A stretch of DNA of 64,000 bases from JAAYBF01 sp963715445. GTDB taxonomy: Bacteria; Actinomycetota; Thermoleophilia; Solirubrobacterales; Thermoleophilaceae. Both the position numbers and the translations under genes were made by a program. Below the pieces are notes generated by a model. The model was given only the letters and a program-made list of their open reading frames with translations, had not been told where the DNA came from and searched no databases. Positions 1-8,599 of this stretch are shown here, piece by piece; position 1 is the first letter of the stretch; every line of letters starts with the position of its first letter. The stretch is taken from positions 2,108,001 to 2,172,000 of the forward strand of contig OY970240.1 in the NCBI GenBank assembly GCA_963715445.1, read 5' to 3'.

Positions 1-1
1 C

Positions 2-460
2 TCGGTCTATCGCCGCGCGGTTTGGACGGCCAGGCGGGCGGGCTTCAGCCCCGCCCTCTACGGGGCGGGCTGGCGGCTCCTCGCGCCGGACTGCCTCGTT
101 CGGGAGCACGTGCCCCATGAGGAGCTTCCCGCGCTCTACTCGTCGGCCGGGATCGTGCTAAACGACCACTGGGACGACATGAGGGCCGAGGGATTCGTGT
201 CCAATCGCGTCTTCGATGCCCTCGCCTGCGGCGCGTTCGTCCTGAGCGACGACAACCCCGGCTTGCGGATGGCCTTCGACGGCGGGGTCGAGACGTTCCG
301 CGACGGGGACGAGTTCAAGGCCAAGGCGCTCCGCTACCTCGAGGATCCGGAGCTTCGGGCGAGCGTCGGCGCGCGCGGCCGTGACGCGGTCACCGCCAAG
401 CACACCGCGGACCACCGCGCCGGGCGCCTGCTGGACCTGCTAGCCGACGCCGCTGTCTGA
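2..460 (+). CDS. Glycosyltransferase, C-terminal part (CgeB-like / group 1), truncated by window edge
   Basis: The frame is open from base 2 to the TGA at 458-460, so the start lies upstream of the window. The visible 152 residues carry the C-terminal half of a GT-B glycosyltransferase of the CgeB / Glyco_trans_1_2 type: a stretch around YSSAGIVLNDHWDDMR, then EGFVSNRVFDALACGAFVLS, where the donor sugar-nucleotide is normally bound, then a short helical tail. A GTG at 110 is not the true start because coding continues upstream of it without a break. Its 3' end overlaps the convergent flippase gene by 21 bases. The neighbours make a surface-polysaccharide role likely; the sugar and acceptor cannot be told. 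Confidence 0.8.
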   Translation, partial: SVYRRAVWTARRAGFSPALYGAGWRLLAPDCLVREHVPHEELPALYSSAGIVLNDHWDDMRAEGFVSNRVFDALACGAFVLSDDNPGLRMAFDGGVETFRDGDEFKAKALRYLEDPELRASVGARGRDAVTAKHTADHRAGRLLDLLADAAV

Positions 461-2371
461 CGTCCACGGCTCGGAGCGTGGAGGCGAGAGCCGTGACCAC
501 TTGCGGTCCGGCAGAGACCGGAGCTCTTCGACGGCGACCTCAAGCCGGTGTACCTCGAGCGGGGGAACCTTGTCCCACAGCGCTTGGGCGATCGGATCGA
601 GGTCGACCCGGGGGCGCCTGGAGATCAGGTACTCACCGAGCTGAGCGTCCGCGGGCCCGACCGGCTCGAGGCCCTCGAGTTGGCGCAGCACTCGCACCAC
701 GTCGCGGCAGAGGTCCGCGGGGGGCGGATGCGCCGCCGCCACCGCAGCGGGGGGTGTCCCGCCTCGAACCACCCGAGCGAGGAGTCGAAGGTCCTCACCC
801 GGCAGCCGTTCGAGGCGCTCGGTCAGGTCGCGACGGGTCCTGCGGGAGGGGATCGCGCCCGAGAGCGAAGCTGCGAGAGGACGGAGGTCCGCTCTCGGGA
901 CAACCCCGAAGGCGATGAGCCCCAGCGAGAATCCCAGGATCGCAGTTATTGCGAGCACCGCCTGAGGGACGGGAAGCCAGTCGGAGCCGCGCAGGGAGAC
1001 GAAGTACCACCCCGCCGCCAACGCCGTTGCGGCCAGCAGCTTGCGCCATTCGAAGGGGATCGGCTGAGGCCCGCGCTGGATGGCCACCACGACGACCGTG
1101 GTGGCCGCGAGCAGCGCTATGCACACCGCGAGCGCGGCACCGTACGAGCCGAGAGCCGGGATCAGAAGCCAGGAGAGCACTCCCATGAGGCCGGCCGCCC
1201 CAAGCGCGGTGGACCCGTAGATGATCTGCTTCCGTCGGTACCTGGCGGTCCTGTTGAGCAGCACGTATATCCCGTAGCAGACGAGCGACAGCCCGATCAG
1301 CGGGATCAGGGGCGCCGCATCCTCGTAGGCGGGGGGCGCGACGCGGACCAGCGCGGTGGCGGCGACGCCGAGCACGAGCACGATGCCGAGGCTCGCCACG
1401 ACGAAGTAGGTCATGAGCCTGCTCTTGACGAGGGCGGGCTGCTCCTCGAGCGCCGCCTTGTAGGCCGAGGACCGCTTCAGGGGCCCCCACGCCATCAGGT
1501 AGGCGCTGATGAAGTACGACGGCACGCTGCCGAAGCGGCTCGCGAGCCGGTACACCCCCAGGTCGGCGCCGTTGCTGAAGCGCGAGAGCCAGAGCAGGTC
1601 GGCGTTGCTCAGCGTCCAGAGCGACAGCATGACCGGGATCCTGCGCCCGCCACGCTGGAGGATCTGCCGCAGGTCGGAGCCGCTGACCGCCAGCGTCAGC
1701 AGCCGTGGGCCGACTGCGACGCACACCGCCACCGCGGCGAGGGTGCCGAACGTGGTCCCGATCAGGGCGCCGCGTATCCCCTCTCCCGACGCTACGAGGG
1801 GAACGGAGATCGCGAGCACGATCAGCGGCCGGAGGCCGTTGATGACGGCGAAGCCGACCGGACGCCGCTCGAGGCGGAACAGGTTGATCGAGACCCTCCA
1901 GATCGCGCCGGCGCCCGCCGAGAAGACCGCCCAGACGAGGACGTCACCCGATGCTCCATCGCCGATCAGCCACGACGCGATGCTGTCGGACATCGCGATG
2001 AGCGGAACGCTGACCAGGACGATGACCACGAGCAAGGCGACGACTCCGGTGGTCATGGCGCGCCGCTTGTCCCGCCCGGCGGTCGCCTCCTCCTCGTCGG
2101 TCTCGCCCTCCTCGTCCGCCGCTCCGTACACATAGGAGAAGGTGCCCTGCAGCGTGACCAGGTTCTCGGCGATCGTGAGCAGCCCGGCGAAGATGAACAG
2201 GACCCCGAGGTCCCCGTACTCGCCCGGCGTCAGGAGGTGCGTCAGGACGATCGCGTTGAGCAGGCTCGCCGGGAACACGACCATCAGGCCCAGCGCGTAG
2301 ATCGCGCTGTCTCGGCTGATTCGGCGGCCGAAGAGCACGACCGGCCGCTTGTCCCGCTGAGGAGCGGTCAC
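440..2371 (-). CDS. Polysaccharide flippase-like membrane protein (Wzx/MATE-like) with soluble C-terminal tail
   Basis: A 643-residue protein with many hydrophobic helices from about residue 15 to 490, in the pattern of O-antigen/polysaccharide exporters that flip lipid-linked glycans across the membrane. An acidic cytoplasmic loop (EEGETDEEEATAGRDKRR) lies near residue 90. After the last helix comes a charged, non-membrane tail of about 155 residues, which is unusual because Wzx proteins normally end near residue 450-500. The start is GTG at 2371. It is 18 bases downstream of the two-domain methyltransferase stop on the same strand, so the two are probably co-transcribed. Function is by family resemblance; the substrate is unknown. 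Confidence 0.75.
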   Translation of the reverse strand: MTAPQRDKRPVVLFGRRISRDSAIYALGLMVVFPASLLNAIVLTHLLTPGEYGDLGVLFIFAGLLTIAENLVTLQGTFSYVYGAADEEGETDEEEATAGRDKRRAMTTGVVALLVVIVLVSVPLIAMSDSIASWLIGDGASGDVLVWAVFSAGAGAIWRVSINLFRLERRPVGFAVINGLRPLIVLAISVPLVASGEGIRGALIGTTFGTLAAVAVCVAVGPRLLTLAVSGSDLRQILQRGGRRIPVMLSLWTLSNADLLWLSRFSNGADLGVYRLASRFGSVPSYFISAYLMAWGPLKRSSAYKAALEEQPALVKSRLMTYFVVASLGIVLVLGVAATALVRVAPPAYEDAAPLIPLIGLSLVCYGIYVLLNRTARYRRKQIIYGSTALGAAGLMGVLSWLLIPALGSYGAALAVCIALLAATTVVVVAIQRGPQPIPFEWRKLLAATALAAGWYFVSLRGSDWLPVPQAVLAITAILGFSLGLIAFGVVPRADLRPLAASLSGAIPSRRTRRDLTERLERLPGEDLRLLARVVRGGTPPAAVAAAHPPPADLCRDVVRVLRQLEGLEPVGPADAQLGEYLISRRPRVDLDPIAQALWDKVPPLEVHRLEVAVEELRSLPDRKWSRLSPPRSEPWTSDSGVG

Positions 2372-2389
2372 AGACGTAACCGCACTCGC

Positions 2390-3835
2390 CTATATCCCGA
2401 GGCAGTTACCGGGTCGGTACAGGATGCTGGTCTCCCCGGCCGACGCCTCGATTGGGCCCAGGCCGGTGAACTCCAGTTGGCGGAAGCCTCGCTGCTCGAG
2501 GTAGGAGAGGCCGATGGCATAGCGGCGGCGATGACTGTCGTCCCAGACGATCACGCCGTCGTCGGTCAGGGTCGAGACCCCCTGCCGCGCGCAGTTGACG
2601 CGATCGCGCCCGTCGATCACGAGGACGTGGAACGCCCTCTCGAGGCGCTGCGGCGTACGGCAGTAGTCCCCATCCGGCTCGACCGGCACCCTCAGGACCT
2701 CAGCGTTGGCCGGAGCAGCCGCAGCGACCTCGGTCGCCCATCCCGGGTCGTGCTCCACGGCCACCACGCTGCGAACGCGTTGCGCCCACCAAAGGGTCGA
2801 GTTGCCGCTTCCAAACTCGAACACGTCGAGCTCGGGCGATATCCGTGCAGCCAGGAAGTCGGTTGCGGCGTACCGATACCAGGGCACCGGACGTGACTCG
2901 GCATCGACGGCGCTACGCGTGCGGTGGCTGTTGATCCAACCTGACTCGCGCAGGTAGGGCAGCGCCTTTCGAGCCACGGTCCGCTCGCCGGCGCTTTCGG
3001 CCTCCTTCGCTGCCGCCGGCGCGGCACTCGGCTCAGGCAGGCCTCTGCGAGCCCTTCTCCGCCGGGCGAGCCGTGCGGCCGCGGCGCCCTCCGTGAGGTG
3101 GCGCCACTCCCTCGGCTCGAAGGCGCGCAGCGCGACGTAGATCGTCTGAGCACGCCAGATCGGCATCTCGAAGCGAACCTGCGGCTTCGGTGGGTGGCGT
3201 GAAGGATCGAAGTTCCCCTGGTCGCGCGGCGCGTCCTTCGGGAGGATCGAGGGGTGGGTCGAGTCGTGGACCCGTGTCTCGTTGCGGATCATGTACTGCC
3301 TGAGCCCAAGCCGATCGAAGATCTCGCAGTAGTCGCTGACCTGGGGATGGACCGGATGCCCCCTCCAGTTCCACCAGTACTGCCTCAGCCCCAGGCTCTC
3401 CAGGTACCCCTCGCCCTCGAAGGAGGGGTGTGAGATGAAGAGGAAGTCGGTCGCGGCACGGGCTGCGGAGGCGATCACATCGCCGACCGTCTCGAGGTCT
3501 GGCAGGTGCTCCAGGAAGTCGACCATCGAGACGAATCGAACGCCGCAGTCGGGAGGGAGGTTCCTAGCGTCGCCGAGGACCGCCTCGACGCCGCGCGCCT
3601 GCGCGATCTCGACCTTGCTCGGGTCGATGTCCACCCCGATGCCGCGCTGGGCGTCAAAGCGCCCTCTGCACATCTTGAGAGATCCGCCCTTCGAGGACCC
3701 CAGGTCGATGAAGTCGTAGGAACTCCAGTCGACGTCTTCGAGCGTCCGCAATGCTGGGGAGACGGGTGTGCGCGCGTGGTCTTGCAAGCGCGGCCAGACT
3801 CTAGCGGCATCCCACGGCAATCCAGCGGGCCGCAT
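2390..3835 (-). CDS. Two-domain protein with tandem class I SAM methyltransferase folds
   Basis: A 481-residue protein with two Rossmann-type methyltransferase domains. The first has motif I FIDLGSSKGGS at 42-52, acidic motif GVDIDP near 67 and SMVDFLEHLPD near 103. The second has VFEFGSGNST at 338-347, VVAVEHDP near 357 and a later VLVIDGRDR. An Arg/Ala-rich linker at about 250-290 joins them. Methylation of a sugar or another glycan component is inferred from the neighbouring glycosyltransferases and flippase; two sequential methylations by one chain are possible, or one domain may be structural. ATG at 3835. It diverges from the GT-D gene across a gap of about 74 bases that must hold both promoters. 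Confidence 0.72.
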   Translation of the reverse strand: MRPAGLPWDAARVWPRLQDHARTPVSPALRTLEDVDWSSYDFIDLGSSKGGSLKMCRGRFDAQRGIGVDIDPSKVEIAQARGVEAVLGDARNLPPDCGVRFVSMVDFLEHLPDLETVGDVIASAARAATDFLFISHPSFEGEGYLESLGLRQYWWNWRGHPVHPQVSDYCEIFDRLGLRQYMIRNETRVHDSTHPSILPKDAPRDQGNFDPSRHPPKPQVRFEMPIWRAQTIYVALRAFEPREWRHLTEGAAAARLARRRRARRGLPEPSAAPAAAKEAESAGERTVARKALPYLRESGWINSHRTRSAVDAESRPVPWYRYAATDFLAARISPELDVFEFGSGNSTLWWAQRVRSVVAVEHDPGWATEVAAAAPANAEVLRVPVEPDGDYCRTPQRLERAFHVLVIDGRDRVNCARQGVSTLTDDGVIVWDDSHRRRYAIGLSYLEQRGFRQLEFTGLGPIEASAGETSILYRPGNCLGI

Positions 3836-3909
3836 GCCGCCGGGCGGTGGCTAGGATCAGCGCCCCGGCCGCTGGCGATGTCATCGCCGACCGACGCCGA
3901 CTCACTTCG

Positions 3910-4785
3910 ATGCAAGCCCCCGACTTCCACCCCGACGCCGTGTCCTCCGCCGATCCGAGCCCGGCGCCCGGCGGCGTGGGGCCCGCCCTCTCAACGCCCG
4001 TGAACATCTCCAAGAAGCGGGTGCCGAAGCTCACCATGTCCTGGGTGCGCGAGGGCGTGGCTGCTGCCGCTGTTCGCTTCGGCGAGGGAGAGGGGCGCCT
4101 GCTGGTGGCGCGGCGGGAGGATCCCCAATCCGTGCAGGTCGCGATAAACAAGTTGCGCCGCCAAACGGGCTTGATCCTGACGCCGGAAGAGGTCTTCGAG
4201 GTCAAGGCCTTGGTCATGAACGCCCTCGACGAGGCGGATCTCGTCGGTATCCGTGGGAGCGCCTCGTTCAGCGATGAGCACCTGCTCTGGGTGGACCGGA
4301 TCGAGCGGATCTTCTCCGAGCGCCTCGCCGGTGGCAGGGAGGCGGCGCACGTCTCGCACTGCCTCTTCAACAACGAGCTGCGAGATGCGCTGCCGACGCT
4401 GCTCGCCGGGCAGCAGCAGATCAGCGTCATCTCGTGCCGGGACGTCAAGCACGTGATGGAGCGCGACTTCGGCGTCCCCGACGTGAGCGTGTACCAAGTG
4501 CCGTCGCAGTACATCATGCGGCGGGTAGACGATTCATACGAGGCGGCCCTGCACGACGTGCCCATCTGGCCCGATTTCTACCGGCGCCTGCGCGCGGACA
4601 TCCGTGTGCGCCATCCGGGAGAGATCTTCCTCGTAGGCGCCGGCGTCTTCGGCAAGGACCTGTGCATACGCGTGAAGGAGCTGGGCGGCATCGCGCTCGA
4701 TCTGGGCTCGTGCCTGGACGGCCTTGCCGGCAAGGTCACGCGAGGCCCCAAGCGCCCCGAGCCGTATCGCCCCGGCTCCGGATAA
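3910..4785 (+). CDS. GT-D fold glycosyltransferase-like protein
   Basis: A 291-residue protein whose C-terminal half fits the GT-D fold glycosyltransferase domain: SHCLFNNELRDALPTLLAG, then VPSQYIMRR, and the signature VGAGVFGKDLCIRVKELGG followed by ALDLGSCLDGLAGK. Members of this family transfer a sugar (glucose in the founding case) from a nucleotide donor during glycan assembly. The N-terminal 35 residues are low-complexity. I took ATG 3910; a GTG at 3847 in the same frame would add 21 poorly conserved residues reaching almost to the divergent gene. No Shine-Dalgarno is visible. It is followed 52 bases later by the sulfotransferase on the same strand, so joint glycan modification is likely. 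Confidence 0.72.
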   Translation: MQAPDFHPDAVSSADPSPAPGGVGPALSTPVNISKKRVPKLTMSWVREGVAAAAVRFGEGEGRLLVARREDPQSVQVAINKLRRQTGLILTPEEVFEVKALVMNALDEADLVGIRGSASFSDEHLLWVDRIERIFSERLAGGREAAHVSHCLFNNELRDALPTLLAGQQQISVISCRDVKHVMERDFGVPDVSVYQVPSQYIMRRVDDSYEAALHDVPIWPDFYRRLRADIRVRHPGEIFLVGAGVFGKDLCIRVKELGGIALDLGSCLDGLAGKVTRGPKRPEPYRPGSG

Positions 4786-4837
4786 CGACGAGCACCTCAT
4801 TCCACGTTTCCGTGGCGTGAGCCGAGAAAGGCTGGAT

Positions 4838-5545
4838 GTGGACGCGTTCATATTTATATGTGGCTGTGGGCACAGCGGGACGACCCTGATGGCCAACATG
4901 CTGGCGACCCATCCCGAGGTGTACATACCGCTTCGCGAAACGGGGATCTTCCGAACGCACGTGGAGAGCGAGGCGAAGGAAGGTTTCGCGGGCCTGCTCG
5001 AAGACGCGGAGGCCTCCGGAAAGCGGTTCCTGGCCGAGAAGACGCCTCGCCACGTCCGCCACATGCGGATCATCCGGACCGTCGTGCCGGGGGCGCGCTT
5101 CGTCATCCCGGTGCGGGACGGCCGCGACGTAGCCGCCTCCTACACCCGGCGTACGGGAGAGCCGCCTCTCGGCATCGACCAGTGGATCACCAGCAACTCG
5201 ATCGTCGCGAGCGAGCAGGGGGCCGAAGACGTGTTCGTCTATCGCCACGAGGACCTGATCGAGGATCCGGAGGGAACCGTCAGGCGCGTCTGCGAGTTCA
5301 CGACGATCCCGTTCGACGAAGCCATACTGCGCTATCACGAGCAGGAGAACCTCTGGTTCGGGCAGACGGGAGTCTTCGAGGCGGAAGAGGGGCGCTACAA
5401 CGCGAGCTATCGCAACTGGCAGGTCAACCAGCCGATCTTCGACAATCGGGGACAGTGGACCTCGGTTCTGCACGAGGGCGACTTCCCGCAGCTGCAAGAG
5501 GGCGTCGGGCTGGAGCTGATGAAGACGTTCGGCTACGTGGACTAA
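4838..5545 (+). CDS. Sulfotransferase family protein (PAPS-dependent)
   Basis: The protein shows the PAPS 5'-phosphosulfate loop CGCGHSGTTLMANML right at its N-terminus and the 3'-phosphate-binding segment VIPVRDGRDVAASYTRR further on, the two hallmarks of sulfotransferases that move sulfate from PAPS to a hydroxyl on a glycan or other acceptor. Candidate starts in the open frame are GTG 4817 and GTG 4838; I chose 4838 (235 residues) because AGAAAGG lies about 8 bases upstream and the P-loop then begins at the usual place. The upstream GT-D gene suggests the acceptor is a surface polysaccharide. No PAPS synthesis gene is in the window. Confidence 0.78.
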   Translation: MDAFIFICGCGHSGTTLMANMLATHPEVYIPLRETGIFRTHVESEAKEGFAGLLEDAEASGKRFLAEKTPRHVRHMRIIRTVVPGARFVIPVRDGRDVAASYTRRTGEPPLGIDQWITSNSIVASEQGAEDVFVYRHEDLIEDPEGTVRRVCEFTTIPFDEAILRYHEQENLWFGQTGVFEAEEGRYNASYRNWQVNQPIFDNRGQWTSVLHEGDFPQLQEGVGLELMKTFGYVD

Positions 5546-5576
5546 TGAGCGGCCCTTCCGCTCGGCGGTCGGACGA

Positions 5577-6248
5577 CTAGGTGCGAGCCCGTTCACGGTG
5601 AAGGACCAGCTCGTGCGAGCGCAGCCACGGCACGCGTGAGAGAAGGGGGTGGGCTGTGCTCGTGAATCGGCCCAGACGCCGGCCGAGCGGAGGGAGCAGC
5701 GTGATCGTCCTGCTCTCGGACGGCGCGATCCCGGCCCCCGTCAGGTCTGCCTGCGTGACCCGCCGCGTCGCGTGGTTGAGCGGATTCGGGATGCGCGGCT
5801 CGTAGATCACGAGCGCGCCGCCCGGTGCCAGCACCCGCCGTCCCTCGATCAGCGCCGCCCGCACGGCCGCGGAGGGACCCATCGAGGACAGCGACACGAC
5901 GTAGAGGACGGCGTCGAACGCATCGTCGGCGAACGGCAGCCGTCGGGCGTCGGCCGCTTCGACCGTGGCTCCGGGCACCCGCCGTCGCGCCGCCTTGACT
6001 CTTACCGGATCGGCGTCCACGCCGTGAAGCCGACCCGGCTCGACGCCGGCTCCGGCGAGCTCCTCCAGCAGCCACCCCGTACCGCAGCCGCAGTCGAGCA
6101 GCGGACCCGTTCCGTGGATCTCCGACTCGAGGAGCCGACGGATGGCGTCGATCAGCTCGGCACGCGCCGCCCGGTTGCCCCGGTTGTCGATCGACCATGC
6201 CTTGCGCCGTCGTGAGGGTTGGCCCCCATAGCCTTCGGTAGATCGCAT
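5577..6248 (-). CDS. Class I SAM-dependent methyltransferase
   Basis: About 223 residues with a clear methyltransferase core: motif I LLDCGCGTGWLLEEL, acidic loop LHGVDADPVRVKAA, then AADARRLPFADDAFDAVLYV and a post-motif APGGALVIYEPR. A small-molecule or lipid/glycan substrate is likely, as in UbiE/Methyltransf_11 relatives; nothing identifies it. Possible starts are ATG 6248 and ATG 6260. Even with 6248, its start codon overlaps the start codon of the divergent GT4 gene within the same CATG at 6246-6249. Convergent to the sulfotransferase with a 31-base gap. Confidence 0.75.
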   Translation of the reverse strand: MRSTEGYGGQPSRRRKAWSIDNRGNRAARAELIDAIRRLLESEIHGTGPLLDCGCGTGWLLEELAGAGVEPGRLHGVDADPVRVKAARRRVPGATVEAADARRLPFADDAFDAVLYVVSLSSMGPSAAVRAALIEGRRVLAPGGALVIYEPRIPNPLNHATRRVTQADLTGAGIAPSESRTITLLPPLGRRLGRFTSTAHPLLSRVPWLRSHELVLHRERART

Positions 6249-7443
6249 GCGCGTCGTCATTCTGACCCACTACTTCCCGCCCGAGGTCGGAGCGCCGCAG
6301 GTGCGCCTGGACGCGCTCGCCCGCGGGCTCGCGGCGTGCGGTGCAGAGGTGTCGGTTCACACCTGTCCGCCGCACTACCCCGACGGCGTCGTCCGGGACG
6401 GCTATTCAAATGGCATACGGGCCCGTCACGACCAAGATGGGATTGCCGTTTCGCGCAGCTGGGTGCTGCCCGCCGCCAACCGCGGGGTCGGGCGGCGTCT
6501 GCTGGACCACGCCTCCTTCGCCGCGTCGGCCGTAGGCACCGCCGCGTTCGCCGGACGCGCCGACGTGGTCGTCGCCGAGACGCCGCCGCTGCTGCTTGCC
6601 GCCGCCGGGCCGCTCTACGCCCGCCTGCGCGGCGCCCGGCTGGTGCTCCACGTGTCGGACCTCTGGCCCGACTCGGTGGTGGCCCTGGGTGCCGTCGAGA
6701 GCCCACGGGCGATCGCCGCGGCACGCGCGCTCGAGCGGCACGCCTACCGCCGCGCGGTGCGCGTCGTGGTGCCTACGCGCGGCATGGAGCGCGAGCTCGG
6801 TGGCCGCGCCGAGGCGGCCGGCAAGGTGCGGCGGATCCCCCCGGCGGTGGATCTCGGGAGCTTCGCCGCGCCCCCGCTGCGCCGCAGCGGCCCGCTGCGA
6901 GTGCTCTACGCCGGCACGGTCGGGATGGCTCAGGGCCTGCGGACGCTCGTCGAGGCCGCCGACCGGGTCGGGGCGGAGCGGGTGCAGGTCACGATCGCGG
7001 GGGCGGGCGCCGAGATCGAAGCCGTTCGCGAGGCGGCAGCCCGAGTCGCGAACGTGCGCGTGCTCGGCGCCGTGGGGGTGGACGCGGTGCCGGCGCTCTA
7101 TCGCGATGCCGACGTGGCCGCCGTGCTGCTGCGTGACCGGCCGATCTTTCGCGACGCCCTGCCCACGAAGACGTTCGAGGCGATGGCTGCGGGGCGCCCG
7201 CTGCTGCTGTCCGCTGCGGGCGAGGCCGCCGAGCTCGTCTCGGACGCCGAGGCTGGAGTGGTGGTGCCACCGGAGGACGTCGACGCATTGGCGGATGCGA
7301 TGTCGGGTCTCGCCGCGATGCCTGAAGCGGAGCTACGCGCGATCGGTGCTCGCGGCGTCGCCCGCGTTGCCGGCTTCGCCCGACCCGCCATGGTCGCGGC
7401 CTGGTCCGAGCTGCTGAGCGAGGTCGTCGGCGACGGCGGCTAG
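6247..7443 (+). CDS. Glycosyltransferase family 4 (WbuB-like)
   Basis: A 398-residue GT-B enzyme. The N-terminal domain begins MRVVILTHYFPPEVGAPQVR, typical of WbuB/GT4 acetylaminosugar transferases, with HVSDLWPDS near residue 135. The C-terminal donor domain carries VLYAGTVGMAQGL and the E-x7-E-like region FEAMAAGRPLLLSAAGEAAE. It transfers a sugar from a nucleotide-sugar donor to a growing lipid-linked glycan on the cytoplasmic face. Start ATG 6247 gives exactly the family N-terminus. It closes the first surface-glycan cluster; rluB follows 44 bases on. No Shine-Dalgarno precedes it. Confidence 0.85.
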   Translation: MRVVILTHYFPPEVGAPQVRLDALARGLAACGAEVSVHTCPPHYPDGVVRDGYSNGIRARHDQDGIAVSRSWVLPAANRGVGRRLLDHASFAASAVGTAAFAGRADVVVAETPPLLLAAAGPLYARLRGARLVLHVSDLWPDSVVALGAVESPRAIAAARALERHAYRRAVRVVVPTRGMERELGGRAEAAGKVRRIPPAVDLGSFAAPPLRRSGPLRVLYAGTVGMAQGLRTLVEAADRVGAERVQVTIAGAGAEIEAVREAAARVANVRVLGAVGVDAVPALYRDADVAAVLLRDRPIFRDALPTKTFEAMAAGRPLLLSAAGEAAELVSDAEAGVVVPPEDVDALADAMSGLAAMPEAELRAIGARGVARVAGFARPAMVAAWSELLSEVVGDGG

Positions 7444-7487
7444 GCCGTCCTGCGCCTTACCGCCTCGGCCTGCGAGCCTTGGGGCCG

Positions 7488-8186
7488 ATGCGCCTAGCCA
7501 AGTACCTCGCCCACGCTGGCGTCGCATCGCGGCGAGCGGCCGAGAAGCTGATCGACGACGGCCGGGTGAAGGTGGCGGGCAAGGTGGTCACCGATCCGGC
7601 GCGGGACGTCGACGAGACGAGCGGCGTGGAGGTCAACGGCCGCCCGGTTGCGCCGGAGCCGCACGAGGTGCACGCGCTCAACAAGCCGCCGGGGGTGGTC
7701 TCCACCGCCAGCGACACGCACGGCCGCCCGACGGTCGTGGAGATGATCGGCTCGGACCGCCGGCTCTACCCGGTCGGGCGCTTGGACGCGGACTCGACCG
7801 GCCTGATCCTCCTGACCAACGACGGCGCGCTGGCGGACCGCCTGACCCATCCCCGCTACGAGGTCGAGAAGGTCTACCAGGTGCGAGTGCTGCCGCCGCA
7901 GGTGTCCGAGCGTGAGCTGCGGCAGCTGCGCAACGGCGTCGAGCTCGAGGACGGGCGGACCTCGCCGGCAAGAGCTCGCGTCGTCGAGCCCGGCCTGATC
8001 GAGATCGCCATCCACGAGGGCCGCAAGCGCCAGGTGCGCCGGATGTGCGAGGCGATCGGGCACCGGGTCGTGGAGCTGCAGAGGGTCGCGTTCGGGCCGC
8101 TGCGGCTGGGCCGCCTCAACGAGGGCGATTCGCGGCGGCTCTCCCAAGCCGAGGTGGAGCGGCTGCGCAAGGCCGCGGGCGGCTGA
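7488..8186 (+). CDS. rluB: 23S rRNA pseudouridine synthase RluB/RsuA family
   Basis: A 232-residue protein with an N-terminal S4 RNA-binding domain (MRLAKYLAHAGVASRRAAEK, residues 1-60) and a pseudouridine synthase domain containing the catalytic-Asp motif VGRLDADSTGLILLTNDG and the C-terminal EGRKRQVRRM. Family enzymes isomerise a uridine of large-subunit rRNA to pseudouridine. ATG 7488 was preferred over the in-frame TTG 7479 because it places the S4 domain at the very N-terminus. It heads a run of genes on the same strand leading into the aromatic amino-acid cluster. Confidence 0.9.
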   Translation: MRLAKYLAHAGVASRRAAEKLIDDGRVKVAGKVVTDPARDVDETSGVEVNGRPVAPEPHEVHALNKPPGVVSTASDTHGRPTVVEMIGSDRRLYPVGRLDADSTGLILLTNDGALADRLTHPRYEVEKVYQVRVLPPQVSERELRQLRNGVELEDGRTSPARARVVEPGLIEIAIHEGRKRQVRRMCEAIGHRVVELQRVAFGPLRLGRLNEGDSRRLSQAEVERLRKAAGG

Positions 8187-8233
8187 GGCCGCCGGCGCGG
8201 CGCACTCCACCGGCTCTGGAAGAATCAACGGCT

Positions 8234-8599
8234 GTGAGGCTCACGGCGCTCAGAGGCGCGATCACGGTTCCGGAGAACGACCCCGATGCGATCCTCGACG
8301 CGACGGAGGAGCTGCTGCGCGAGGTGATCGCCCGTAACGAGGTGCAGAGCGAGGACATGGTCAGCTGCCTGTTCACCTGCACGGGGGATCTCGACGCGGA
8401 GTTCCCGGCCGCCGCCGCGCGGCGCCTGGGGTTGAGCGACGTGCCGCTCCTGTGCGCACGGGAGATCGACGTGCCGGGCGCGCTGCCCCGCGTGATCAGG
8501 CTGATGCTCCACTGCTACGCCGATCCCGCAAGGCCCGCCGCCCACGTGTACCTGCGCGACGCGATCGCGCTGCGCCGCGACCTCGAGGGCGCGCAGTGA
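8234..8599 (+). CDS. aroH: Chorismate mutase, AroH class
   Basis: A 121-residue monofunctional chorismate mutase of the Bacillus AroH (alpha/beta trimer) type, converting chorismate to prephenate. Residues matching the known active site are present: Arg of LRGAIT near position 7, Glu of REIDVPG, Arg of PRVIRLM, and Tyr/Arg of VYLRDAIALRRDL. GTG start at 8234. Its TGA overlaps the GTG start of hisC (GTGA), so the two are translationally coupled. Together with downstream hisC, aroF, tyrA and aroA it makes an aromatic amino-acid unit. Confidence 0.92.
   Translation: MRLTALRGAITVPENDPDAILDATEELLREVIARNEVQSEDMVSCLFTCTGDLDAEFPAAAARRLGLSDVPLLCAREIDVPGALPRVIRLMLHCYADPARPAAHVYLRDAIALRRDLEGAQ

Noticed and set aside
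548..2896. Long plus-strand open frame (782 codons)
   Set aside because: It is antisense to the flippase and methyltransferase genes, has a charged low-complexity product, and no family motif; it is a GC-driven shadow.
3847..3909. GTG 3847 as start of the GT-D gene
   Set aside because: It would add residues without conservation and use up most of the divergent promoter gap.
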